This document shows, piece after piece, positions 8,942 to 16,595 of a stretch of DNA of 64,000 nucleotides. The DNA is from Geomonas limicola (GTDB lineage Bacteria > Desulfobacterota > Desulfuromonadia > Geobacterales > Geobacteraceae). The notes beneath the pieces were generated by a model, which ran no database searches, had not been told where the DNA came from, and saw only the letters and a list, made by a program, of their open reading frames with translations. Position 1 is the first letter of the stretch. Each line of letters starts with the position of its first letter. Where the stretch lies: positions 310,001-374,000 of the forward strand of contig NZ_BLXZ01000002.1 of the NCBI RefSeq assembly GCF_014193675.1, given 5' to 3'. The position numbers and the translations under genes are program-made.

Positions 8942-10252
8942 TCAGATTCTGTATTTACGTCGGTTCTGCTGCAACTCCCGCAGCAGAATTTCTAAGCGTT
9001 TGAAACTATCCTGTAGGAAATGGGGGTGTATTCCGCTTCGTCTTGCCAGAACTACCAGCTTTTCCCAGAGCTTTTGGGCATCACCGGAAACGTTACCGTT
9101 GGCGATGGCCTCCAATTCAGTCATCTTGTTCTCGAGGTAGGAGATGTCCTGAATCATCTTCCGGTCAAGGAACGTACCTGTTGCCACGCTGACTGGATAG
9201 CGTGTCGAGAAAGCTTCCTGCAAATGTGCCTGCTTCTCGCGCCAGGCGAAAACCTTGCGCCTCATGGCGTCCACTGAGGTAGCAGCGCAGTCTCTCGCTG
9301 CGTTGCGTACCTGTATCGCGAGATCTCCGACCAGCAGTGAGCGCACAGAACCTGCCGCCTTGCGGCCCCAGTAAGCACCTACCACAGCTCCTGCACCTGA
9401 GAACACCACGCTGCCTGCCGGTCCGAACAGCAGAAGTCCTAACATGCCGCTCGTTACACTACCAACCTTTCCGACTGCAATACGTCCAGCAGTGTTTGAG
9501 AGAGCGTTGATAACTGCGCCGTTCAGGTCCGTGTGGTGGTTGACCAAGTCGCGCAACGAGGCAGCCGATGAGACTGCGAGCGAAATCCACGGGATTTCAA
9601 AATCTGCCAGTTCCCGAGCAGAGTGAAGCGACTGCTCTGTCAAATCCAGCACCTGGTCATGCTGGAGCATGGGGTCGACATAAACGTTGTTGAGGTGTCC
9701 TACCTGACCCGCCAGATCGGCATTTACTATAACCGGAATGTCATGGAATCGTTGCAGGTGTTCGTGGACACCGGCGGCAGTAGCTAGGTTCTTGATTTGG
9801 AAAGGAGCCCCGTCGACCAGTACATCCCACCCCTCTTGATTGGAGACCGAAGGGAAAACTACGTCATGCCCCTGCGCCTCCAGGTGGTGGGCAACTAGCC
9901 GCTCGGCCACGTAGCCCTGCATCTGGCTCACACTGCCGACTAACCGCTCGCTGGACAGATCGTCCAGGCGTTTTGCGAACAGGCTGAAATTAAATATGGA
10001 GTGTAGATCTTCAGATCGTGAAAAATCAACTCCTTCGACGACCGTGGGGTCAATCCTGACATAGTCGTATAGGAAGTCTCCGAAAGTGAGGCCTCCATAC
10101 AAAACACCTTCCAGGCGCTCACCCTCATCACGTGCGAAATATGATCTCAAAGAGCCGCCTGAAGGTACCCTCAGACTGGCCCTCATGGCCTCATCAACAT
10201 TCCCGGCAGTGAGGTACCCAGTGACTGCGGGGTTGGAGACGATATGTTTCAT
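8942..10252 (-). CDS. PD-(D/E)XK-like nuclease candidate with glycine-rich membrane segment
   Basis: This is a 436-residue protein. The ATG at 10252 overlaps the upstream stop as ATGA, so I prefer it to the longer frame starting at 10297. Residues 113-154 resemble a restriction-type nuclease core: E117 (YVAERLVAHHLEAQG), D143 (EGWDVLVDG) and a QxK at 152-154 (FQIKN). Residues about 270-305 are a Gly/Ala-rich hydrophobic hairpin (GLLLFGPAGS, GAVVGAYWG). The C-terminal third is helical and charged. It is co-transcribed with the membrane protein upstream. A nuclease that acts at or through the membrane would suit an abortive or anti-plasmid defence role, but this is inference from motifs. Confidence 0.6.
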   Translation of the reverse strand: MKHIVSNPAVTGYLTAGNVDEAMRASLRVPSGGSLRSYFARDEGERLEGVLYGGLTFGDFLYDYVRIDPTVVEGVDFSRSEDLHSIFNFSLFAKRLDDLSSERLVGSVSQMQGYVAERLVAHHLEAQGHDVVFPSVSNQEGWDVLVDGAPFQIKNLATAAGVHEHLQRFHDIPVIVNADLAGQVGHLNNVYVDPMLQHDQVLDLTEQSLHSARELADFEIPWISLAVSSAASLRDLVNHHTDLNGAVINALSNTAGRIAVGKVGSVTSGMLGLLLFGPAGSVVFSGAGAVVGAYWGRKAAGSVRSLLVGDLAIQVRNAARDCAATSVDAMRRKVFAWREKQAHLQEAFSTRYPVSVATGTFLDRKMIQDISYLENKMTELEAIANGNVSGDAQKLWEKLVVLARRSGIHPHFLQDSFKRLEILLRELQQNRRKYRI

Positions 10253-11808
10253 TGCAAGGCACCCATTCCCCATTGCAGCCGCTCCGCTTCGAAACATTTA
10301 CCTGACGCTACTTCGAGTTCTTTCGTGCACTGCTTCAGCACGGCTCTTTGTTGTGAGGCAATCTCTTCCTGTGTCTTGGCCTCGTTTTTTAGCTGAACCA
10401 AGTCTTCGGTCGCTTCTTGTAGCTGACAGGCAATGTAATGAACGTCGGGATCGGCGGGCATGAATCCCTCTTCCCACAGGCTAGCTGCTTTCAATGCGAT
10501 CTGCTTGCTGCTGTCCTTAATGCCGAGGGACGTTTCAAAACCATCCCATTTGTTGTTGATGGCACCGGCGATCTTTCCGAAAAAGGAGCTGCTTTGAGGC
10601 CTCGACTTGATCTCGACCTGTTCCTTAAGCAGAGTTAGAAGCTTTTCTCCCTGTGCCGAAAGCTCCATTCCCCATTTGCCGTCTCGAATTTTGTCCACTA
10701 CCTCGGGAACCATTGCTCTGATTTTTTTAACCGTCTTCTCCCGATCGGTTGCCAGAGTGCTTTGCTTTTTCAAATTCTCATTGATGAGTGCCACGGTTGA
10801 GTCATAGGCTGACTGGGCGTTATCTACAGCCACCCTGGCGGCATTGCGAACCGCACGTTGTTCAAGCACTGTACTCCAGTCCCTAGCCCACGCCGCAACG
10901 GCCTTCTCTGTGCAGTCGTTATGCTTGTCTATCTCAGAGGTATGGAGCGAGGAGACTACCGATTGGGTGAGGACGAGGGGGACCAATCGCTCACGCATTT
11001 TCCTGTTCTCTTTGGAGATAAGCCAGAATGCGCCTCCCCCGATAAAAGCGATGAGAAAAAGAGGGTTAGACAGTACGGCAATTAAGGAACTCATCGAGGT
11101 ATATGCCGCGAAAGGCAGAGAAAAACCGAGCAGATGCGTGATGCCCGCAAGTAGGGACGATGCTCCCATGTAGAAGGAAAATCCGCCGATGCCCACGGTG
11201 GCGGCGAAGGCGGTACCGAGGGCACCGCTTGTCAGGAGAGTTCGGAGTTTTTCGTCGCTCACCTCATGCAGGTTGAGTTCCTTCTGTAACGCCGCGCGCT
11301 GTCCGGCCGGAAGCTCGCTGATGAAGTCCCGGATCTTGGCCAGGAATTCCTCTTGTTTGTCGTGTGGCAGATCCGGGAACTTCTCCTGCATGATACCGAA
11401 CATTTTCCCGGTTTGGAACACGACCAAATCGTGCAGGGAAGTGCCCTGGAAAGAAAGGTCGTGTTTCCGCATCAGAGCTAGGCCTGCTGTTATGATATCC
11501 TCGCAGTTGTCGCAGAAATCCCTCGGCGCCGTGTAATGGCGAGGGGGAATTTCACAAATCTGGTTGATTTGCGCGTACAGATTGAGACACAGTTGGTGTT
11601 GCTGCAGGGTTTCAAGCTGGGCTACCCGGCTTTCGAGCTTTCTCGCAAACTCACTGCCGGCTGCCTTTTTGTCCAGCCAGTCCGACATTCGCCCTTCCAT
11701 TACAGCACCGACGGTAGCCTCTTCCAAAAGGGCAAGGATCGAGGACAGCGCTTGCGGTGTCATGGTCGCGAAGGCCTGGGCGAGATCTCCAGGTTCAGAA
11801 GACGACAT
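10249..11808 (-). CDS. Membrane protein with UPF0174/YaaW-like core and coiled coils
   Basis: This is a 519-residue protein. Residues about 190-275 form Gly-rich membrane segments (GTAFAATVGIGGFSFYMGAS, GFSLPFAAYTSMSSLIAVL, FLIAFIGGGAFW), strongly reminiscent of the UPF0174 (E. coli YaaW) signature. The segment before it (ELPAGQRAALQKELNL) fits the same family. The C-terminal 230 residues are charged helices. It is the first gene of a tight two-gene unit with the nuclease candidate. The function of UPF0174 is not known; here a membrane-anchoring or pore partner is plausible. Confidence 0.55.
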   Translation of the reverse strand: MSSSEPGDLAQAFATMTPQALSSILALLEEATVGAVMEGRMSDWLDKKAAGSEFARKLESRVAQLETLQQHQLCLNLYAQINQICEIPPRHYTAPRDFCDNCEDIITAGLALMRKHDLSFQGTSLHDLVVFQTGKMFGIMQEKFPDLPHDKQEEFLAKIRDFISELPAGQRAALQKELNLHEVSDEKLRTLLTSGALGTAFAATVGIGGFSFYMGASSLLAGITHLLGFSLPFAAYTSMSSLIAVLSNPLFLIAFIGGGAFWLISKENRKMRERLVPLVLTQSVVSSLHTSEIDKHNDCTEKAVAAWARDWSTVLEQRAVRNAARVAVDNAQSAYDSTVALINENLKKQSTLATDREKTVKKIRAMVPEVVDKIRDGKWGMELSAQGEKLLTLLKEQVEIKSRPQSSSFFGKIAGAINNKWDGFETSLGIKDSSKQIALKAASLWEEGFMPADPDVHYIACQLQEATEDLVQLKNEAKTQEEIASQQRAVLKQCTKELEVASGKCFEAERLQWGMGALQ

Positions 11809-11959
11809 AGGTCCTCACTTTCGATTTGATCTCTAAAATTAGGGGGCATTTAATACCTAAACAATAAGCAAAGCAACCGTTAATTGGCGGCAACGGGTGA
11901 TAAACAGACAGGATCACAGATCATGATGATATGGCTGCTTTCACTTAGGGCTTCTTCGA

Positions 11960-12154
11960 TTATCTGACCTTTCTGAAATAGTGCCGATAGTAGATTCCTG
12001 TGCCAGGAATCCCAAAGGCCAGGTAGTGCTTGCCGTTGGAGGAGATACCATACCGACAGCCAGGTATGCCGATGCTCCACCCCATGCCACTTCCGGTCCA
12101 GGTGGTACGCATCGGTCCGGTGCTAAAGATTTTCCGGAACAGTAATCCCTTCAC
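11960..12154 (-). CDS. Small DUF4236-like protein
   Basis: This is a 64-residue protein starting at GTG (12154) with GAGGAGGGA just upstream, in the tail of the AAA+ gene. It contains FRKIFSTGPMR, GSGMGWSIGIPG and FGIPGTGIYYR. This matches the usual DUF4236 pattern of FRK...GP...SGxGxSxGxxG...PGTGxYYR. The function of the family is unknown. The gene starts 11 bp after the AAA+ stop, so it is the last gene of the six-gene minus-strand operon. Confidence 0.7.
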   Translation of the reverse strand: MKGLLFRKIFSTGPMRTTWTGSGMGWSIGIPGCRYGISSNGKHYLAFGIPGTGIYYRHYFRKVR

Positions 12155-12164
12155 ATTCCCTCCT

Positions 12165-13211
12165 CTACGGCTGGTGCCGGTGTGTCGGCGCATCGGCCGG
12201 TGCAATTTCCGTTGCGGTGACCTGCGCGGAACGAAGGCGCCTGACTGCCGCGGTAAAGTCCTCCTGACTAAAACGCGTCCTCCCGCTCTTTCCAACGGCG
12301 AAGGCCGCATCGATGACGGCGTTTTTTATCTCGCGTCCGCAGAAGCCGGTGCATTCCTGTGACAAAGCGGCCAAGTCCACGTCGTCTGCGAGGGGTAACC
12401 TTGACGGCAGGTGCCGGCGCCAGATTTCCTGGCGGGCGTCCGCATCGGGGAGCCGGAAGCGAATGTGCCGCACACGGGTCTCAAAAGCAGGGTCGTAGTT
12501 TTCCACCAGGTTAGTGGCGAAGATCACTACCCCGCGGAATCGTTCCAGGCAGATCAGGATCTGGCTCCGCATGGAGTTGATCGCCTGTTCCGATCCTTGG
12601 GTGACGTTGGTGAGCCGGCGGGAAAGGAGGGAGTCGGCCTCGTCGATAAAGAGGACTGAGCCATCGCGCTGGGCTGCGTGAAAAAGCGCCTCCACGTTCT
12701 TCGGTCCGTCGCCGTGGTATTTGCTTTCGATCTGGGCATAACTTGCCACGATGATTCCCTTGCCCAGCGCAGCCGCGACGGCGTGGGCCGAAAGGGTTTT
12801 TCCGGTGCCGGGAGGGCCGTGAAAGTTTAGGGCGGAGCGCGGAAACGGTTCGATCTCCCTGAGCCCCCATGCGTCGAAAATGAGCGGCTCCAGCTCGATC
12901 AGGCGCACCGCGTTCTCAAGTTCTTCAAGTAACGGCTGGGGTGCAACCAACTGGTCCATACGCCATAGGGGAGCCACGCTCAGGTATCGCGCGGCTTTCT
13001 CCTCCAGGCTATCCTCATCGACGCCCTCATCTTGGGGCTCGGGATTTTCCCCCTCGGGAGAGTGGGGCCGTGAGCTGATCCTGAGGGATAGCTCCCGGTC
13101 GCCACTCGCCTGTCTCAGGTCGTTGCAGGCCCTTATGATGCGGCTGTTGAAGATCGCCGTTTCGGCGCGGTCCACCGACTCCGGAACTCCGTACACGAAC
13201 AGATCGTTCAT
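12165..13211 (-). CDS. AAA+ ATPase (classic/FtsH-p97-like module)
   Basis: This is a 348-residue protein. After a variable, acidic N-terminus (residues 1-90) comes one AAA module: Walker A GPPGTGKT near 132-139, a pore-like YAQIESKYHGDG segment, Walker B VLFIDEADSLL near 185-195, and a sensor/second region of homology (FATNL...DPAFETRVRHIRF). The C-terminal lid ends in CTGFCGREIKNAVIDAA. Such modules remodel or unfold protein partners. It is encoded with five small genes and has no attached protease, so it may act on the small neighbours or supply substrates to the divergently encoded Lon-type protease. Confidence 0.85.
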   Translation of the reverse strand: MNDLFVYGVPESVDRAETAIFNSRIIRACNDLRQASGDRELSLRISSRPHSPEGENPEPQDEGVDEDSLEEKAARYLSVAPLWRMDQLVAPQPLLEELENAVRLIELEPLIFDAWGLREIEPFPRSALNFHGPPGTGKTLSAHAVAAALGKGIIVASYAQIESKYHGDGPKNVEALFHAAQRDGSVLFIDEADSLLSRRLTNVTQGSEQAINSMRSQILICLERFRGVVIFATNLVENYDPAFETRVRHIRFRLPDADARQEIWRRHLPSRLPLADDVDLAALSQECTGFCGREIKNAVIDAAFAVGKSGRTRFSQEDFTAAVRRLRSAQVTATEIAPADAPTHRHQP

Positions 13212-13227
13212 TTTCCCTCCTTTCGAA

Positions 13228-13560
13228 TTAAAATTGCACCCTGATCCGGTCTTTGCCGGAGAAACGTCGCGTCAGTTCGCTGTCCAAGGTGCCGCACTCC
13301 CAGGCGGTTTTCTCGCGCAATTCCCCGCTTTGGCTGAATAGTCCCGTTACGACCCGGTAGTTGCCGTTTGCCAAGCGGGTCTGTACCAGGCTCCCAACAT
13401 CCACTGAATCTACGCGCTTGGCAGCCAGCCAGTCCCTGACCGTTTCCCAGGCAAGCCGGGAAGTCGTGACGACGGTGTCGACCACCGAGTCCCAGTTTTC
13501 GCAGATCTTTCCCAATAGCCTGACTCCAAAGTAAATCGCTGCCATGGTAAATGGCTCCAT
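13228..13560 (-). CDS. Small protein, paralogue of the next gene upstream
   Basis: This protein has 110 residues from the ATG at 13560, or 105 from the ATG at 13545, which has better RBS spacing. An N-terminal hydrophobic/amphipathic helix (AAIYFGVRLLGKICENW) is followed by a domain with VGSLVQTRLANGNYRVVTGLF. That segment clearly matches VGFSLQERLASGDYRTVYGIF in the adjacent gene, so the pair arose by duplication. No known domain is recognised. It lies directly upstream of the AAA+ gene. Confidence 0.7.
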   Translation of the reverse strand: MEPFTMAAIYFGVRLLGKICENWDSVVDTVVTTSRLAWETVRDWLAAKRVDSVDVGSLVQTRLANGNYRVVTGLFSQSGELREKTAWECGTLDSELTRRFSGKDRIRVQF

Positions 13561-13571
13561 GCTCCCCCCTG

Positions 13572-13901
13572 TCAGTTTGGAAACAACACCAGGTTCGTCC
13601 CCCTGTGGACCTCGGCCACCGTATCATCGATCCGGCCGGACGAAACGGTCTCGGTGTCGAGCACCTGGTGCGTCTTTTTGTTGAAGATTCCATAGACCGT
13701 TCTGTAGTCGCCGCTGGCGAGCCGCTCCTGAAGACTAAAGCCGACATTGTCGATGTCTCGCGCCTTGAGGCTGATCCGCGCCTGGAACCACCGACAGATC
13801 CGGTCCCAGTTGAGGCATACCAGCGAGATCACGCTTCCCGCAACGGCTCCGGTAAGCGCAGCCTTCAGCAGGCCAAATAGAAAATATTCGAAACCAGTCA
13901 T
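13572..13901 (-). CDS. Small one-TM protein, paralogue of its neighbour
   Basis: This is a 109-residue protein. The ATG at 13901 is chosen because GGAGGT lies 6 bp upstream; the longer frame to 13922 lacks this. Residues 4-28 form a Gly/Ala-rich membrane helix (LLKAALTGAVAGSVISLV). The C-terminal domain has the shared segment VGFSLQERLASGDYRTVYGIF found in the next gene. It is probably membrane-anchored with a cytoplasmic sensor or adaptor domain. No database family is recognised. Confidence 0.7.
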   Translation of the reverse strand: MTGFEYFLFGLLKAALTGAVAGSVISLVCLNWDRICRWFQARISLKARDIDNVGFSLQERLASGDYRTVYGIFNKKTHQVLDTETVSSGRIDDTVAEVHRGTNLVLFPN

Positions 13902-13914
13902 AGCCGCACCTCCA

Positions 13915-14289
13915 TCACGCAAAGTGGATCATGTCGTTATCGCCGAACAGCTCGTCCAGTTCCTCATCGAGACGGGAGATGAGCAGCTTCTTGCCGACCA
14001 ATTGACCATCGGCTCCAAGAACGGGTTTACAGTCGGCGTCCAGGTAGAGCCAGATGAACAGGAAGCCGGTCGGGTCGGGTCTCTTTACCAGAACCCCCCG
14101 GGCATTTTCCACCGCCTGCGGCAAGTGGTGGAGGGCAATGCGTACAGCCTCCGGATAGGTCAACAGATCTATCCGGGGCACGTGCAGTTGTGTGTCAAGC
14201 TTTCTCAGAATCCTTCCGATGAGCGCCGGTTTTGCCGCAGCGAGGCAATGCCTGCCGGCACCCACCAAAAATGCCCGTAACAGTCTCAT
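13915..14289 (-). CDS. Small protein of unknown function in the AAA+ operon
   Basis: This is a 124-residue protein. The ATG at 14289 has AGGAG seven bases upstream, which is better than the ATG at 14295. A hydrophobic/basic N-terminus (RLLRAFLVGAGRHCLAAAK) precedes an alpha/beta domain (GFLFIWLYLDADCKPVL). The tail is acidic (LDEELDELFGDND). It lies between the DUF4258-like gene and the paralogous pair in the same operon. No family is recognised. Confidence 0.65.
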   Translation of the reverse strand: MRLLRAFLVGAGRHCLAAAKPALIGRILRKLDTQLHVPRIDLLTYPEAVRIALHHLPQAVENARGVLVKRPDPTGFLFIWLYLDADCKPVLGADGQLVGKKLLISRLDEELDELFGDNDMIHFA

Positions 14290-14336
14290 TCCCATGCTCC
14301 TTTCAATCTCTTAGTCATTTGTCAACGGTCACGTTT

Positions 14337-14705
14337 CTAGACTCGGGCCCGGATAAGCCAGCGCGATCCGGAGTCGGCGTAAAGATCCTCCTTCCGGTAC
14401 ACGGTCATCACCCGGCCATCCAGGGCGCAAACGACGTGTACTCCAGTGCATTCTGAGAGATCAACACCCCTTGACCGGTAGAAGGCGACTTCTCTTTGCC
14501 ATACCACACGGGTCCTGGCATCGGGGGATTTCAGTATCCGTCCGTATTTCAGGACCAGCTCCGCCTGTTCCGGGCTGATACCGCGTGTTTTGAGACGCGC
14601 CCACGCGTGCCAGCTGAATCGGTGTTTCCCCCCATCGTTTTGAATATCTGCGGTCTGGGTGCTTGCGTAGGCGTTTGCGTAGGCGTTTGCGTAGGCGTTT
14701 GCCAT
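14337..14705 (-). CDS. DUF4258-like small protein with ANAY repeat N-terminus
   Basis: This is a 122-residue protein with GGGGAAGGAAC before the ATG at 14705. The N-terminus is three tandem ANAY units encoded by perfect 12-bp repeats. The rest resembles DUF4258: HAWARLKTRGISPEQAELVL near 34-53 and VVCALDGRVMTVYR near the end. DUF4258 proteins are small, RelE/BrnT-like in outline, and of mostly unknown role; some are toxin candidates. It is the first gene of the six-gene operon, divergent from the sigma/Lon operon. Confidence 0.65.
   Translation of the reverse strand: MANAYANAYANAYASTQTADIQNDGGKHRFSWHAWARLKTRGISPEQAELVLKYGRILKSPDARTRVVWQREVAFYRSRGVDLSECTGVHVVCALDGRVMTVYRKEDLYADSGSRWLIRARV
14667..14702. 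repeat. Three perfect 12-bp tandem repeats inside a gene start
   Basis: The unit gtaggcgtttgc is repeated three times without mismatch. On the minus strand it encodes Ala-Asn-Ala-Tyr. The repeat lies right after the start codon, so slippage would change the N-terminus in steps of four residues without changing the frame. Confidence 0.9.
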
Positions 14706-15099
14706 GTTCCTTCCCCCTATTACTGTCGTGAGCTGCAGGCTCATTCATTGGCCAGATATAGAAGAAGACGGCGCCCCTCCGGATATTTTCAAAGCCAGCC
14801 CCAAAATTTTTTTACCGCTACCGCTTGGGGGTGGGCTTAAGTACCGAAAGCCAGGCTGTGGGGACGATGCAGCCGCAAGCGGACTCGCTGTAATCAACCA
14901 CGGCACCCAACAGAGATTTTTCAGAAAATACGCATTTGGAGATGCAAATCCTTTGGGCCAGGTTGGTAATCGTGGTATAAACCCTGACGGTTTCCTATGG
15001 CAGAGGTGGATGATCCGGTGATCCGAGGCGGGTACGTCTTCAGCCATGTTCGTCTGCTCTATGCGTTGTGACGTATCTGTGATGTGGGGGGGGACTGGT
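14706..15099. promoter_or_regulatory. Divergent control region between the AAA+ and sigma/Lon operons
   Basis: This is a 394-bp stretch without a convincing gene, between two divergent operons. It must hold both promoters. No clean sigma-70 -35/-10 pair stands out to me. As the plus-strand operon encodes a sigma-factor-like protein, this region is the first place to look for its target promoters. A purine-rich GGGGGGGACT precedes the first plus-strand gene. Confidence 0.45.
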
Positions 15100-15528
15100 A
15101 TGAGCAGAAGCATCCGCAGGCTGCGCCTGGAGGAGATTGACCATTTCGACCCCTGCCAGTGGGGGGAGAGGTATCTGTTCCATGGCATGAAAAACGGGCA
15201 GATCCGCATCTTGACGGGCGGACAGTTTGCCGGAGGCGATCCTGAGGGCACCCATCCGGTTTTCATCCTGCACAAGATCGAGCACGACTGTTTCAAATTC
15301 TGTCCTTGCTCCAGCAAAAACTACAATTCCGGCATCGCAAGCTATATCCGCAGGAATTCGGTGACCCCTCCCTGTAAGCCTCCTACCGACCGGGACAGCT
15401 ACCTCCTTCATTTCTACTCATTCAACATCTACCTATCCGACCGTGTCGTCGACCGCCTGCAACTGCGCGGGGTTGTTTCCGAAGAGGACATCGTCGGTAC
15501 CCATCACAAGCGAGGAGGCTCCCTTTGA
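15100..15528 (+). CDS. Small Cys-containing protein opening the sigma/Lon operon
   Basis: This is a 142-residue protein; the ATG at 15100 is chosen because of the G-rich RBS just upstream. It holds a Cys-rich segment (HDCFKFCPCSS near 68-78) and further CKPP, compatible with metal binding but not matching a known finger. The N-terminal phrase WGERYLFHGMKNGQIRILTGG suggests a small beta domain. Its stop overlaps the TTG start of the sigma-like gene (TTGA), so the two are coupled. No family is recognised. Confidence 0.65.
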   Translation: MSRSIRRLRLEEIDHFDPCQWGERYLFHGMKNGQIRILTGGQFAGGDPEGTHPVFILHKIEHDCFKFCPCSSKNYNSGIASYIRRNSVTPPCKPPTDRDSYLLHFYSFNIYLSDRVVDRLQLRGVVSEEDIVGTHHKRGGSL

Positions 15529-16595
15529 ACTCCGGATTTGAAACGTGGGTTTCCAGCGCCGCGTGCCGGGAGCCACTGCGCCAGTGTGCGAAACAGGTGA
15601 TTCGGCGAGCCAACGACCTTGCCCTTCAGCTCGACGATTCCAGCGACAACTCTGACGACTACCTGGAGAGCGTAACCGCGCTCCTTTGGCAGTTCGTCAA
15701 GGAGCACGCGGATTCGGTTGCTGAAAAGGCGGCAGCATTGCTCGCGGGGGGCGACGAGTCGTCCTTCATGGCCTACCTGACCCGGGCCTTTCTTTCAGAT
15801 TGCGTGGACAAACGGCGCACCGACAGCCCCTTCCATGCCTATTACCGGCACATGCGGGCCGTCATCTCGCGGGAGGAACGTTTCCGTTACCTGCCGTGCG
15901 GTTTTGAGGGGTCGTACTACGCCTGCTCGACTGAGGAGAGCCTAGACCGCCTTCCTGAGCGTTGGTGCCAGGGCGATTTCTCCGGTTGGTCCAGGTCCTC
16001 CGTACCTTACCGCGACATCCACGGCAACTCGGGCATGCTCGCCTTGGCCCGGCACTTCTGGGACGAATCGCTGCGGCAGATCCTTGCCGAGTACCTGCTC
16101 CCGATCCGGGAACTGGTGCGGTTTGTCACCTTTTCCTACCCGATGCTGGTGACGGCCGTCGTCGATCACGGTGCCGATACTGAACGCAGCGAGGGAGCAA
16201 CCTACGGAGTGGCGGATCACCTGCTGCCCCCGGAGCTGGTTGCCGAGGCGTGGAGTCGTCAATCTCGTGCCTTGGAGTTCGATGTGGTGGACACCCAGCT
16301 TGAATCCCTGGCTCGGGAGTGCGTCGCGGCATTGACCGGACGGCAGAAACTGGTTCTCGATCTGTATGACCAGGAGTTGACCCTCGAGGAGATCGCTCGC
16401 CGGCTGGACGAAAAGGGACCCAGCAATATTCACTATCACCTGAAGGCGGCCCGATCTGTGCTGAAACAGCGGTGGGGGCTTTGGGGACCGCCGGTCCTAA
16501 GGGAGTTCGCGGAGGTGGATGAGGAGGAGTTCTTCCTTTTTTACGAAACGGTAATTTCTTTTTGTAAAAGGGAATCGGAGGGCCGTAGCAAGTGA
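15525..16595 (+). CDS. Sigma-70-like factor (region 4 HTH)
   Basis: This is a 356-residue protein starting at TTG with GAGGAGG five to six bases upstream. Residues 263-315 form a clear sigma region-4 HTH (ALTGRQKLVLDLYDQELTLEEIARRLD, then a SNIHYHLKAARSVL recognition segment). The N-terminal 250 residues are helical and diverged. A region-2-like segment may lie at 80-130 (MAYLTRAFLSDCVDKRR), but no canonical -10 binding motif is certain. It overlaps the zinc-finger gene by 4 bp (GTGA), the usual sigma/anti-sigma arrangement. It is probably an alternative sigma factor for genes in this island. Confidence 0.75.
   Translation: MNSGFETWVSSAACREPLRQCAKQVIRRANDLALQLDDSSDNSDDYLESVTALLWQFVKEHADSVAEKAAALLAGGDESSFMAYLTRAFLSDCVDKRRTDSPFHAYYRHMRAVISREERFRYLPCGFEGSYYACSTEESLDRLPERWCQGDFSGWSRSSVPYRDIHGNSGMLALARHFWDESLRQILAEYLLPIRELVRFVTFSYPMLVTAVVDHGADTERSEGATYGVADHLLPPELVAEAWSRQSRALEFDVVDTQLESLARECVAALTGRQKLVLDLYDQELTLEEIARRLDEKGPSNIHYHLKAARSVLKQRWGLWGPPVLREFAEVDEEEFFLFYETVISFCKRESEGRSK

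Noticed and set aside
14667..14702. Possible CRISPR-like or iteron array
   Set aside because: The 12-bp units are directly abutting, without spacers, and are in-frame coding sequence.
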